The notes under the pieces: model-generated
Told to the model about the DNA's origin: nothing
Database searches by the model: none
The model's input: only the letters and a program-made list of their open reading frames with translations
Position numbers and translations under genes: made by a program
NCBI GenBank assembly: GCA_010094045.1
Contig: ML986671.1
Coordinates: forward strand, 1-64,000
DNA: 64,000 nt
Direction: 5' to 3'
From: Lojkania enalia
Lineage: Eukaryota; Ascomycota; Dothideomycetes; Pleosporales
Shown: one piece after another, positions 33,701 to 44,809 of the stretch
Layout of the letters: each line of letters begins with the position of its first letter
Position numbering within the stretch: position 1 is the first letter of the stretch

Positions 33701-36480
33701 TTTAGTCTGAATCTTATGTATTCCACATTGTAGAGTGCAAGATCTGATTTTAGTACATCTTCCCATATTTATGTATCTTGTTGACTTTTAGAATCCAGGA
33801 TAGGGAAAGCCGAGGGGAAAAGTTCTCCGAGAGCCTTTCACAGGGTGAATAACGATAGCTAAGGTCGCAAGCGCAAGTCTTCTCAGCCACCATAGAAAAG
33901 AAATATATCAAGTAATTTTGAACAAGCGAATCATCCACAATTATATTCACAAACTGTTAATGGAAGGTCGCCTATTTCAAAGACCCAATCAACCAAATTT
34001 CTGATGCTAATCCTAGTGTGATCCCCCCCACCATGAGGGCACTCACTAGGGCTCCGGTAATTTTAGTCCACCACTAGGTTTCTGCCGTCGAATTGACATC
34101 GTAGATATTTTAGTCAAAAGGAGTGTAGCGACGTGACTTCAACGCGGTACATAGGCACATAATTCGGGCCTTTAATTTGCTACCCCTATGTGAAAGCGCT
34201 TGGTTGGTTTTAGTCTTTTGTAAAATTGGCAACGCATAGAGGCTGATGGCAATTCTTAAAACCCATGATACCTTTCCCAGCGGCCTACTCGCTTGTTTAT
34301 GTGTCAGCTCCGCCCTCCCTTGTAGCCGTTTTCTGGTCGCGTCGTACAATGCCCAGGCATGCAGTTCCTTTTACGTATGCCTCGTGTCTACCTTGCTCGA
34401 CTTTCTGGAATAGAGCAAAGGCAAGATAACATCTGGGTGAAGTCGGGTAGGATATAAATATGCATGGTTTAAAAACAGATAATTTTATCTTCCTACCATA
34501 TCCATGCCCAGTAATGGGTTTAGTATCCCCCTCACGCTTTATCACATTTGATTGCCGGCCATTTTAGATCTAAACGAGATTCAATACTTAAGAAAGCGCG
34601 TTATCCACTCAACAGCGACATCCGTCTTCAATTGCGGCTATATTGCCGGACTTATCGTGCTCCATACTATAATTGACCTTCAGTTTCATTCTCTTTGAAT
34701 ACGTGTCCCGTACTTCCTCCCTTCCGCCCTTCCTTGATTTTGGTCCAACTTGTAGCCCTCCATGTCGTCGCAGAGGAAGAGGTTTTTATCATTAGCACGA
34801 CTCCAATAACATTGCCTCTTCACGAGAAAAATCTTTACACCAGAAGCATTTGGCTTGTTCCAAGCTAATTTTAGCGTATGGTTCAAGGGAGATACTAAGC
34901 AGGTCGAGGCCTTTGGAGTCCACGGATTAGTCTGATTCATGAAAGCTCGTGTATATGGGTTTCTAAACCCAAGTCCATAGAAGTAGCAAATCTTAGTTTA
35001 TGGTCCACAGAATTGCACGGTCCATTGCAATACGTAGGTAGAATTGTCGTTTTACACTAATATGTCATTACACTATGAACCGAATGATTTTAGTATGCCA
35101 GCCATATTTATTTGCTCAATTAGTATTTTAGCGATTATGTGTCATGGCCGTTTTGAGCGTCAGTTTCATGTGTTATCCAAATCTGACCTTTTAGTCGATT
35201 GGTATTTCCCAAATCCGTACCTCAATCAAAAGCAAAAGAGCCGGAGGTTTATATTTCAGCCATCGAATTTAACGTCTGCCGGTTTTTAGTACTCGCTCAG
35301 AGCACGTAGCTCGTCTGCACAAAACTTTGGGCCGGCCGAAGAAACCGCATAAATGTACAAATTCGGGGCCAAAAGCTAGAGTAGAATCTTCATAGCCTAG
35401 ATGTTTAGCCGGCTGACTGTTTATACCGCACATATGATCTATTCCGAGGCTATTTTAGTGCTTAGTTAAAATCTCTAGGCCGTCTATGCTATCTCTTTTA
35501 GTCAGCTGAGGAAATTGTATAAATGTGGAGTGTTGGGGAGGAAAGTAGGAGTGGAATCTTCATACCTCAAATTCTTAAGGAATAGACTGTTTGTATTCTA
35601 CATGGGCATCTTTCTCAAGGATTTTTAGTGCTCAATTAGGACTCATATCCTTCCTCTCATCGACGTTTTAACCCACCAAAGAAAACGTATATATGAAGAA
35701 TCAAGGAGTGAAACAGAAACGAAGATTTCATACCCTAAGCTCTCTGTTTATCCTCCACATGTAAACCATCCCTTCTCCATTTTCGTGGTGGATCAGAGCC
35801 CATAATCGCCCCTCCATTGCTATTTCAATACGCTAAAGAACATGCATGAGAACTGAAAATCGATAAATAGAATGGCCACGGGTTTTCATACTCCCTTTCC
35901 GAATCCGAGACTTAAACCCGGCGAATTCCACTCCTGTCATGTGAAGCGAATCTACTTGGATGATATTAGTCCTTCGCGCTCTTTTAGTCTCTCGAAGGGA
36001 AATACACGTACTTTCAATAGTCCGACGAGCAAGGAAAGCAAGGAGCACTCTCTTACAGGCCAAAAACCTCCAGTCCCCTGACTAACCACCACCAAGCATA
36101 TACCGCCATCCAGAAAATTTTCAGTGCTTCTTCCGAGTCCCATAAAAGGGCAATCTACAATATTTTACTAGTCCGCCAAGGGAAACCCGCGAACATAGCT
36201 TAGACACAGCTATTTCGCTACCCGTTCTCCAAATTAGAACCCTCCGTTAAACCGACACAGCATGTGCCCAAGAGCCCTAGATAGCACATACATCCCTCCC
36301 AGCGCTTCTCAAGCATCGCATAGTTATCCGCTATCTCTCATAGAAACGCTTTTTAGTACGCGCTACAGCCACCTATATCTCGAACATCTAGCCTTTAGCA
36401 AACTACTAGTGCGAGCTGTTTTATTTTAGTCGATCAAAAGTACGCTGCGCGTAGAGCGGATTAGGAGACGGAAGGGTAAG
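30780..36480 (+). repeat. Degenerate tandem-repeat tract with TTTTAGT on one strand
   Basis: Almost 5.7 kb without genes. TTTTAGT or one-base variants recur several dozen times on the plus strand, often as TTTTAGTCC, while the reverse complement is rare. In 35.28-36.2 kb, units align: TTTTAGT starts at 35284, 35453 and 35623, and each unit also has a second purine-rich box about 45 bp in, GAATCTTCATA-like about 105 bp in, and GACTGTTTRTA about 133 bp in. Further diverged units follow to about 36.2 kb. In 31.26-31.98 kb the units are shorter (about 135-145 bp) and share GTGACGGCA...CATAATTGTAGCA. An 18-T run lies at 31409-31426. The whole looks like an old satellite. No transposon protein was seen. 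Confidence 0.6.
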
Positions 36481-36582
36481 GTAGGGTAGATTTCATTTAC
36501 TGACGGTAATATGGCCGCGTGAATATTGCATAGAGGATCGCGAGTCGGTAGTAACATTACACAAAATTATATCCCTAGATTG

Positions 36583-36674
<92 letters not shown>

Positions 36675-36680
36675 TTTTTT
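36583..36680. repeat. A88-T10 homopolymer
   Basis: Eighty-eight A (36583-36670) run directly into ten T (36671-36680). It could be a retroposon tail, a slippage-expanded tract or an assembly joint. It lies just outside the degenerate repeat tract. Confidence 0.9.
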
Positions 36681-37339
36681 GGTAGCACAACATAATTCAA
36701 ACCACCACAATCACGCTGAGTATAAAGGCTTTATCTGCAAATCCCATCGTAGATACTTACGAATTCCCCGCGCCTCACAATCCTATATGATTTCGTCGAG
36801 GCACATTAGCTAAACACGCATTCGGATAATTCTAGTATTAAACCGCTTGTATAATATATCCTCTACAATATCCCATCTCTACACTCGGACCTCAAACCTC
36901 CCTATCCCCTTAAACCCGGCTGCCAATCCTGACGATAGCCTCGGGCTTTCAATCCTAACAATACCCTTCGCACCACCTCCCAATCCCAAGAAATACTCCT
37001 CCCTTCCATCCCCCACCAGCAGGACCGGATACATGACATCCACCCCATCGGCACTCGACAAGGTAGGTAGGTATCAAAAATTAGCCATAACCTCCAAACC
37101 AAAAAATTCTCCTACGAGCCACGAGCCATACAGAAACAATGAAAGGGGAAAAATAGATAAGTAAATAAACAAAAACATTAAAAACCCGCTCAAACCAAAC
37201 AAACCATACTTTTCCAATAATACTCAGTCGGGTGTTGTACCATAACCGTACCTATTCTCATCCCGACAAAAGAATTAACAATAAAAGTTAAATGCTGACA
37301 AAAGGAAAATATGCAGGTCCCTGCGGGACTTCAGTCATA
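36681..37339. other. Intergenic 3' of Whi2-like gene
   Basis: About 0.66 kb, C/A-rich then AT-rich. It presumably contains the terminator of the minus-strand Whi2-like gene. No gene was found. Confidence 0.5.
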
Positions 37340-39209
37340 CTAGCGCAAGCCAATAACACTCTGCCAACCATTAGTCCCCAATTCCGCTAGCACATTTGGA
37401 AACTCACCATCTCCAGCGTCCAAACCCTCCGAATCCAAACCTTAAGCTTGCCCTCCACTCCTTTAACATCATCCAGCTCGACTCCCTCCCACCAGCACCT
37501 CCTCGCCGGTTTCCGCCAGAAAAGGAGGAGTTTCTGAGCCATGCCCACCGTGTTGCTGTTAGCGAGATCGTTACCCTTAATATCCGTCCTTAGCCTTGCA
37601 AGCGCGATGCTACAGATGACAGCTTTGTTAGGTTCTCCGGCGCGGTGCCCCCATCGGTCGTCGTGATTAAATCCACTACGTAGCATTCAGGTCAGCAGCA
37701 ATCTCGAAACAAAACAACCTACGCGAACGCACCCTGCCGTCAACATCTCAATGAGATGCTGCTCTGTCGTTCCTGGTTCCTCGCTCTTGCGCAGGCCCGA
37801 GAAAATGCCGTCCTGCTTCAAAAGAGCATCAGCAGCAGCCCGCTTGACCTCGATCATCTCGGGCTGGTCGATATCGCGACGCGGCGGGATGGCGTAGAAA
37901 TCGAGGTCCTCTCGGAGGACAATGATGCCGGCGCGATCCTGCAGCATATCTCTTGCAGAGCCATGCATGGGCTCAATGGGGACAGCCTCGGTGGGATGGT
38001 CCGAGGCTGCGGTTGGGGAAGGGGGCGAGGTAGGAATGGTCTGGGCTACATTTCGGAAGAACTCCAACATGTATTGGAGAGTCTTTGGGTCGTACTGAGA
38101 AGAGTATATATTGTCAGATAGATATAATTCTGGGTTGGAGAGATGGAAGAGAATCATTTGGATGGAGTTCGAGCGAGAATTGGTAGAAGGGGGAGAGGAG
38201 AGATCGGTGGTACCAACATCGACTGGGTATACGTCCCCATCATGAAGGTGGCCATCTGGAAGGAGGCCATTGGGGAATAGAGAGAGTAAGACGAACTCGG
38301 GGAGCGTAAGTAGTTCGTCTCGCGAGAGCGTGAACCGGGTTCCGCTGGGCCCAATGTTAACTATACTTATACGGTTAGAGGAGTTGTAGGTACCGACCGG
38401 AGCTCCAGTGTGATATTCTCATCTGATCCGCCAAGAGTGTTTATTGGTGGCCCGCCACTTTGTTGTGACACCTGGGTGATGATGCTAGCGGGACCTCCTG
38501 CGGACGCCATCACGTATGTGAACGAATCGAGCGGGCTTGATCCTTCACTATAGGGCGGGGGTGGTTCGCCGTCGTCGATGTCCTTACTGCTTGATCCGTC
38601 CTTGGTGTCGCGCGGAAGGGCAGCCTTGGTCTCAGCAACAGCGTTGACACCCGCGGCAGACGATGATGATTCGGTAAATGGGGGCGCGGGCGCGAATGCC
38701 GGAGGGGACTCTTCGTGCGAGGATGAATCACCGTGCTTATTGTGGTCTTCGGCGGCGTGGGAGGGGGGAAAGTAGAGGGAGGAGAAGGGAGGGGGGTACA
38801 GTGATTCGCCGGCGGTCGGCAGCACAGGTGCGTCTGTCGAGGGCGCTGTGACTGTGTAAAGCGGGCGGGAGCTGTCCTCGTCGTTGGGATGGGAAGGCAA
38901 AGGAGTGACTGGTACGGACAAGCCGTGGGAACCGGAAGCCTGCGTCTGCGACAAGGTGACGGTGGTGTGCGGTTTCTTGGGAAGTTGCAGCGCTGCCGAG
39001 GGGGCGAGTGGGCTAGACGTTAGCTCAGCGCAATTGAGGCCAGGTGCAGGTCGTCACGATCGAGCCGGAAGCATTGGAGAAGGAGCAGCAGTCGAGATAT
39101 CGCGGCGTGTTTGCTGGGCTGGTGGTGGTGGTGGTGGTGGTGGTGGTGGTGGAGGAAGAGGAGGAATTGGCGTGTGATGAGGTTGGAGCACCCACTCGTG
39201 CTTGCTCAT
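37340..39209 (-). CDS. Whi2-like stress-response regulator (BTB/POZ-type fold)
   Basis: Proposed exons are 39058-39209, 38459-39012, 38218-38360, 37733-38094, 37408-37675 and 37340-37360 (499 aa). The N-terminus is disordered with a run of about 12 Pro encoded by GGT/CCA-type repeats. The core reads NIGPSGTRFTLSRDELLTLP, SLFPNGLLPDGHLHDGDVY, YDPKTLQYMLEFFRNVAQT and GGFNHDDRWGHRAGEPNKAV, ending VWIRRVWTLEM-SVIGLR. These blocks are those of fungal Whi2 proteins, which act with Psr phosphatases in general stress and nutrient (TORC1) signalling. The second intron is unsure: the frame before 38360 shifts, and the 98-bp intron (GTGGCG...TATAG) is one of three explanations. The start codon is also open (ATGs at 39209, 39239 and 39284). 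Confidence 0.72.
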
Positions 39210-39719
39210 GCTGGGACCAGGATCAGCGGCCAAGCTCATTGGAGCTAGTGCGCCTTCCGTGTCTACCCAAAACGGCAGCATCATTCTCGACAATTCGATC
39301 ACAGGGATAGAGGGCTGCCCTCGTCTGACCAGGACCAGACAGAATAGGCTGGGTGCCTACAAGTTTGCTCAGATCGAATCGACGGAGTGAATGACATGAA
39401 CTATACTTGGCGGGGTGTTATGTGAGAGCGCCCAGCTATGAAGCACGAGTTTCAGGGTTTAACACTTGAGCCTCTCACCAGCGGCAGAGGCGACGCATTT
39501 GGGTAATCCATCGTCTATATCAGATGAGCTATTCGTTGCCTATTTATGCTGGAGAGTTAGGCACCCAGCGTTCGCGGGTAGAACGTGACAACACGCAAGG
39601 CTATAGAGCAGCGTAAATGTCCCATCGCATAGCACTACTCTAGATATACGGCAAGCGACCGTGCAAACTCGGCATCCTTGTCTATTTTTCTATGTATGGG
39701 TTTCGCTAGTAGTTTGGGC
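39210..39719. other. Intergenic between Whi2-like and GCN20 genes
   Basis: About 0.5 kb. It holds the Whi2-like promoter and the GCN20 3' region. No other gene was found. Confidence 0.5.
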
Positions 39720-42032
39720 TTAATGCTTGCGTACGACACCTGCCTCGTTTGCCTGTGCTGTGATCCTGCGCTTGTAATCCTTGACCGTGCCGTCAAAGTG
39801 CTCAATGGTTCCGTTGTCGCACACCCACAAGCTCGTGCACACGTTTTGCAGCATAGTCACGTCGTGACTGACCATCAGGATTCCGCCCTGGAAATTCCTC
39901 AGCGCATCCGACAGCGCGTCCATGGCTTCGATATCTAGGTGATTGGACGGCTCGTCGAGGACTAGGATGTGGGGGTTTGTGAGGGACAAACATGCGAAGG
40001 CTACACGACTCTTCTGACCTCCTGACAAAAGTTCCATCTTCTGCAAACCCGTCATGCCGGTGATACCGAAGGCGCCAAGGTGACGGCGGTACTCTTCGTC
40101 TGACTTGCCGGGGAATTGCTTGGCCATAAACCCGACCGCACTTGCGTTGAGGTCTAGCGCGTCGACGTGGTGCTGCGCGAAGAAGCCCAACCTCAGACGG
40201 GGATTCTGCGATATTAATCCTGACGTAGGCTCAAGAGCGCCTATGAGGAGCTTTAGTGCTGTCGTCTTACCCGCCCCGTTCGGACCAACGATGCCGATCC
40301 GCGAATCGAGCTGCACGTCTAGGTCAACGTTCTTCAACAGAATGTTGTCCTTGCTATAACCAAACGATACCCCACTCATCTGAATGATAGGAGGGGATAG
40401 TTTCTCTACTTCAGGGAACTTGAAATGAACCGTGTACTCAGCTTCTGGTGGCTGCAGCACTGGCATTCTCTCGAGTTTCTTGATCCTCGACTGAGCTTCG
40501 GATGATTTAGCGGCATTGTACCTGAACTTGTCGATAAATGCTTGTAAATGGGCGCGCTGAGCCATTTGGTTTTCATATTCTCGCTTGGCCGTCTTTCTCC
40601 GTTCTTCCTTCGTTGCATAGAAAGAATCTAAATGCGTTAGCAAATACCTAGAGCCCCTACATATTGCAAGAACCTTACCGAAATTAGCTCCCTTGTAGTA
40701 GTCGAGCCGCTCCGAGTGCTGATGGATGATATCTGTTGCCACTTCATTTAGGAACGCTCTGTCGTGGGAGACTACGAGAACGGTGCTCGGATAGTCCTGG
40801 AGATAATTGGATAAAAACGTAATAGAAGGAACGTCCAACATGTTGGACGGTTCGTCGAGGAGTAGGAGATCAGGTTCACAGAAAAGTGCTCTTGCAAGCG
40901 CAAGACGCATCCTCCAACCACCAGAGAATGTCTTCGTGGCATACTGCTGCCGCTCGGGTGAGAAACCAAGACCTGCGAGAATACTGGCTGCACGCGATTC
41001 AGCTTTGTCGGACTCCATCTCAGCGAGTTTGGCATGGATGTCACTCAGAGTCACGTCCAAACCTTCACGCTGCTTGTCTAGCTTGGCGGCTTCAGCAGAG
41101 GTGTCTGCCATGGTGGACCGCTCCGCTTCAAGTTCTGCTAGTTCTTTGGTAATCTTATCTTGCTCCTTGAGGAGATGCTTGCGCCATACATCGGCGTCTA
41201 AGACGGCCTGGAGCGCGGGCGTGTCATCACCCATTATCTCCTGCTCCACGTGGAGAATTGAAATGTGGGTTGGAATGGCCACCTCACGGCGGCTGAGTGC
41301 CCTGAGAAGGGTGGATTTACCAATACCGTTTTGACCAACGAGACCATAACGTCGCCCATATGCCAGGGTTAGACTACTATCTGTAAGTATCCTCTTTCCA
41401 GAAATTGAAATATCGAAGCTATCGATCTTGATGTCCTTGCTCTTGGAGCTGGAGTCAGAGCCCATTTGTAGGGGGTTTACTGCCATGAAAAACTCCTCAT
41501 AAGACTGCGTCTCAGAAGGCTGATTAAGCAGCTTGGATGCTTCATATTCGACATTCTTGAAGACCTTGCGGTCCTGTTTGGCGCGCAGCTTCCGCTCGGC
41601 CTTCTCGAGCTTCTTGCGGTCGACTCTCGATTCGACTTTGCGGGCGTTGGCGGACTCCAGATCAACGGCTCCGCCGGCTAGGCCGAGGGTAGAGGATATA
41701 TTCCTCTGGGAGCCCACGTGGATGGCCTGGTCTAATTTCTTGGCGGACGGAGCCATCTGGCGACGCTCACCATCAGTGCCATTTGCTGCATTGAGGCGTG
41801 AGATGAACTTGTCGACTAGGTTCTGGACAGTCGTCTCGTTCTGACTCGAGAGATCGCCGGACGCAGAGAGGAGGAGGGCTGCTATGGTCGTGGCAGCTTC
41901 CTCAAGCGGAGAAGGGGCATTGGGGTCCGAATCGGTTGTGAATGTATTGGCGGCATGGGTCAGGTACCCGACCGCGTAGTCAGACAGGATAGGATCGATG
42001 TTAGGGATTTGGGTTCTGATTTCAGCTTCCAT
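39720..42032 (-). CDS. GCN20: ABC-F protein GCN20
   Basis: Two exons, 40679-42032 and 39720-40627, encode 753 aa (yeast 752). The intron is 51 bp (GTAAGG...TTTAG, branch GCTAAC) and the splice gives KGANF-DSFYATKEERRKTAK. The N-terminal region (about 1-200) binds Gcn1. It is followed by two ATPase cassettes: Walker A GQNGIGKST and GPNGAGKTT, signatures FSGGWRMRL and LSGGQKSRV, Walker B LLLDEPSNMLD and LVLDEPSNHLD, with the linker between. There is no membrane domain. GCN20 works with GCN1 on ribosomes to activate the eIF2alpha kinase GCN2 during amino-acid starvation. The intron is 3n long without a stop, so intron retention would insert 17 residues near the end of the first cassette. Confidence 0.94.
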   Translation of the reverse strand: MEAEIRTQIPNIDPILSDYAVGYLTHAANTFTTDSDPNAPSPLEEAATTIAALLLSASGDLSSQNETTVQNLVDKFISRLNAANGTDGERRQMAPSAKKLDQAIHVGSQRNISSTLGLAGGAVDLESANARKVESRVDRKKLEKAERKLRAKQDRKVFKNVEYEASKLLNQPSETQSYEEFFMAVNPLQMGSDSSSKSKDIKIDSFDISISGKRILTDSSLTLAYGRRYGLVGQNGIGKSTLLRALSRREVAIPTHISILHVEQEIMGDDTPALQAVLDADVWRKHLLKEQDKITKELAELEAERSTMADTSAEAAKLDKQREGLDVTLSDIHAKLAEMESDKAESRAASILAGLGFSPERQQYATKTFSGGWRMRLALARALFCEPDLLLLDEPSNMLDVPSITFLSNYLQDYPSTVLVVSHDRAFLNEVATDIIHQHSERLDYYKGANFGKVLAICRGSRYLLTHLDSFYATKEERRKTAKREYENQMAQRAHLQAFIDKFRYNAAKSSEAQSRIKKLERMPVLQPPEAEYTVHFKFPEVEKLSPPIIQMSGVSFGYSKDNILLKNVDLDVQLDSRIGIVGPNGAGKTTALKLLIGALEPTSGLISQNPRLRLGFFAQHHVDALDLNASAVGFMAKQFPGKSDEEYRRHLGAFGITGMTGLQKMELLSGGQKSRVAFACLSLTNPHILVLDEPSNHLDIEAMDALSDALRNFQGGILMVSHDVTMLQNVCTSLWVCDNGTIEHFDGTVKDYKRRITAQANEAGVVRKH

Positions 42033-44557
42033 AGCTCCGGCGGCGGCGGCGACGGCGGTGGATAGCTTGAGTGGTGCTTCGTCCTACGTAGGGTGCTCTC
42101 GCTTGGAAATGTGGATGAATAATTCGAGGTGTGGCGTTGCGTGGTCGCCACAGTCGGCGCTTGCGGCCTGGCTTGGCGAGGAATACAATGGCGGATATGT
42201 ACTGAATAGTAGATAGCGAGCACGGCTAGCCGCCGCAGGAAGAGTAATAGTGATGAGCAGGTTTCGTTTCTGTGCGGCTGGTGCGGCGGCAGCGTGCCTA
42301 TCGCGGAGCGCAGCGCAACTTGTGGTAAGGTGCTACAGCAGCATGCGTAGACCTCGGGCGATCAAAAAATGGCGCTGCGGTGCTTGCGGGCGGCGAAGAT
42401 GAGATGGGCCCGTGTACATATACCTGGATTGGAAATATATGTTAATGTACGGAGGGTAGACTAATATAAGAATAAACCGACGAGATGCGGTGCGTGTTGC
42501 ATGAGCGCCTGTACAGAGGAGACAGAAGCTCCAGAGAAGAGCCCTGTCCAACCAATCATCGGCGGACATACAGAGATACGAGCACACCGAACGCGTGAAG
42601 CCCACGCTCTCCACCACGCATCTCAGCATCTGGGAGGCTTGCGTTGCGAGACGCGCTAGACCCGCCCTCTTGCTCCAGCCGGTCAAGCGCCAGACGATTG
42701 TCTCTGGGATTCCCGGCTGCTCGCATGATTTGGCCCACCTTCGCTATGCCTCAGCCTAACTTCATCGCCATCTCGTCCAGCCGGGCAAAGCAAGCCCGAG
42801 CCAGCCTCTTGTAGACTGTGCGGCCGTGCAAAAAGGACTGATATCTGCCGCCTTTATGTATGTCCCCGAGAATGAAGGGACAACGCCCCCGTCAGATGTC
42901 ATTACGGCTTCTGCATCTCTCCGTTGGTTTTTTTTTTTTTTTTTTTTTCCTTTGTTTTCCATTATTCTCGCCAGGTCAAGACATACATACAGCTCCTCTC
43001 GAGATGATGCCTTGGCGCCTTTCCGAAGTTCAATAGTATCTAGGTTGGACAAGAGCAGCTATCTATGTAACGGCAGAGCAGTAACAATGCATGTACCATA
43101 GCAGCTGCCGCTTCACAACGCCGCGTGCCCTAGGTCCGCGCTCTAGGAACTTCGCTCCGACTCCATCGAGGGCCCAGTTCGCCCAGTTTGCTGGACAGGA
43201 TATCCGAGTCCCGGCAATCCCCTCCACCCTTGTCCAGCTCACGCACACGAGCAATATCCCCATGTCCTTCCTCCGCGTCCTCTGGGGCGGGCTGACGTGC
43301 TCATGGTTTCGGCTAGCTAGAGATTCAACCACTTAGCAGAGGGCCTCGGAGGGATTTTCACTATCGCTGGGCGCCTTGGGGGGAAAATGCAATACCGACT
43401 ATTACTCTAGTACAATTAGTTTGCCTCTGTACGCACACGGTAGCGAGGGCGTCGACAGCCATCGGCGGCAAAATCTAATGCAAAACACACGCGCTCGCGC
43501 CGTCGTGATGACCGGCTGATACTGCGGCCGCGATCAACAAACAATCTCCACCTTTATTGCAGGGGAATCGCGAGCAGTCCCAGTGTTCGCCTGGGCTGCC
43601 CCCCGCGAATCACCACCCTAGCTTACCACGACTACGACCCGGCATGCAGTGGATGGGAGCGCCTATTTGGGGTGTGAATAATGCTCTGGCGAGGGGTCCT
43701 GTCTAGCTTGCGAGCTCCGTCCCTGATTATTGTCCACCGTTACTCGGCGCCATTTTTTCGAACACTTTCGTACAATAGCTTGTTGCTTGCTACGTGGTAC
43801 AATGTTCCGATGATTCCTGCTGCAGCCGGCCTGGACCGTCCGTCATCCTGTCAACGCCGTTCTTGTTGTTGTTTTGAGATGCTTGCTCGCTGGTTTACGC
43901 TGACACACGGACGTAGTAGAGGCAGAGGCACAGTGTGCATGCCGTCAAAGTGAGGCACACACAGCCAGACAATGGGATGATCGAGACTGGCGGGCCGGAC
44001 TATCTGAGGCGTTCCAGGCTGGATCTGTCTGCACAGTGTACAGTATTCTATCGCCGTATCGTATCTCTGAAATCTGTTTTGACATTCCGCCATCAAACCA
44101 ATTCATCGGCAACCCGTGTCGCTAAACCCAAGCTGGCGTTGCTGGGAAGCCCTGTATGTAGATCCCAGAAAGCACCAAGAAGGGCAACAGCAGCGGATTT
44201 CTTCTGCCCTCCCTCCGCTTCCTCCACCACCTCTGCCACAGCCCGCTACGGCTCTTCTCTCCCCTTTCTCCTCGCCCGCCCTGTGATGCAGCTTGCCTTT
44301 GGCCGCCGACCGACCAAGCCCCTCCGAGAGACCGTCTGCCCGCCGTGCAGCTCTTGTTCCATGGTTCGCGACTCCCTCGCTATGCCATAATGCCCACCGC
44401 GTCGTCACGAGTACTTCGTCGAGTAGGCCCTCTCCGACGGCTGGCGCTGTAATTAAGAATGAAAACGGTTCCAACGGTAATTATCCTCCGTTCCCTACGC
44501 CATATTACGCTCTCGTTCTGTGTCTCGTCTCCCAAGCAGCCCTTGCGTTATTTTGAA
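42033..44557. other. Long divergent intergenic region
   Basis: About 2.5 kb between GCN20 (minus) and the large plus-strand gene. A run of about 21 T is at 42928-42948. No convincing coding frame exists. The last part is GC-rich and C/T-rich and is likely the promoter and long 5' UTR of the downstream gene. Confidence 0.5.
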
Positions 44558-44809
44558 ATGCCCTCCCCCAACGCCGCCTCGCCCGCTCTGCGTCCGAGAG
44601 CGGCGCCTTCGTTACCTGTCTCAGTCCACTATATCTCACTCCCAAGTTGCACCGACTGTAATGACTGACGCATTATCGTGACACAGCTTTGTGCTACTGC
44701 CACTGTCGTTGGTGCGTCTGCCGTTGGCCTGAGTTTTGGTCGCGACCAGTCCCTCGAGAACTCGAACAAGAGGAAAGCCACACCAGCACGAGAGCTGGAA
44801 CATAGGTTA

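Noticed and set aside
36493..36813. Open frames of poly-Lys and poly-Phe
   Set aside because: They are products of the A88-T10 homopolymer and have no coding meaning.
39118..39155. GGT/CCA trinucleotide run as a microsatellite
   Set aside because: It encodes the poly-proline stretch in the first exon of the Whi2-like gene in frame, so it is coding.
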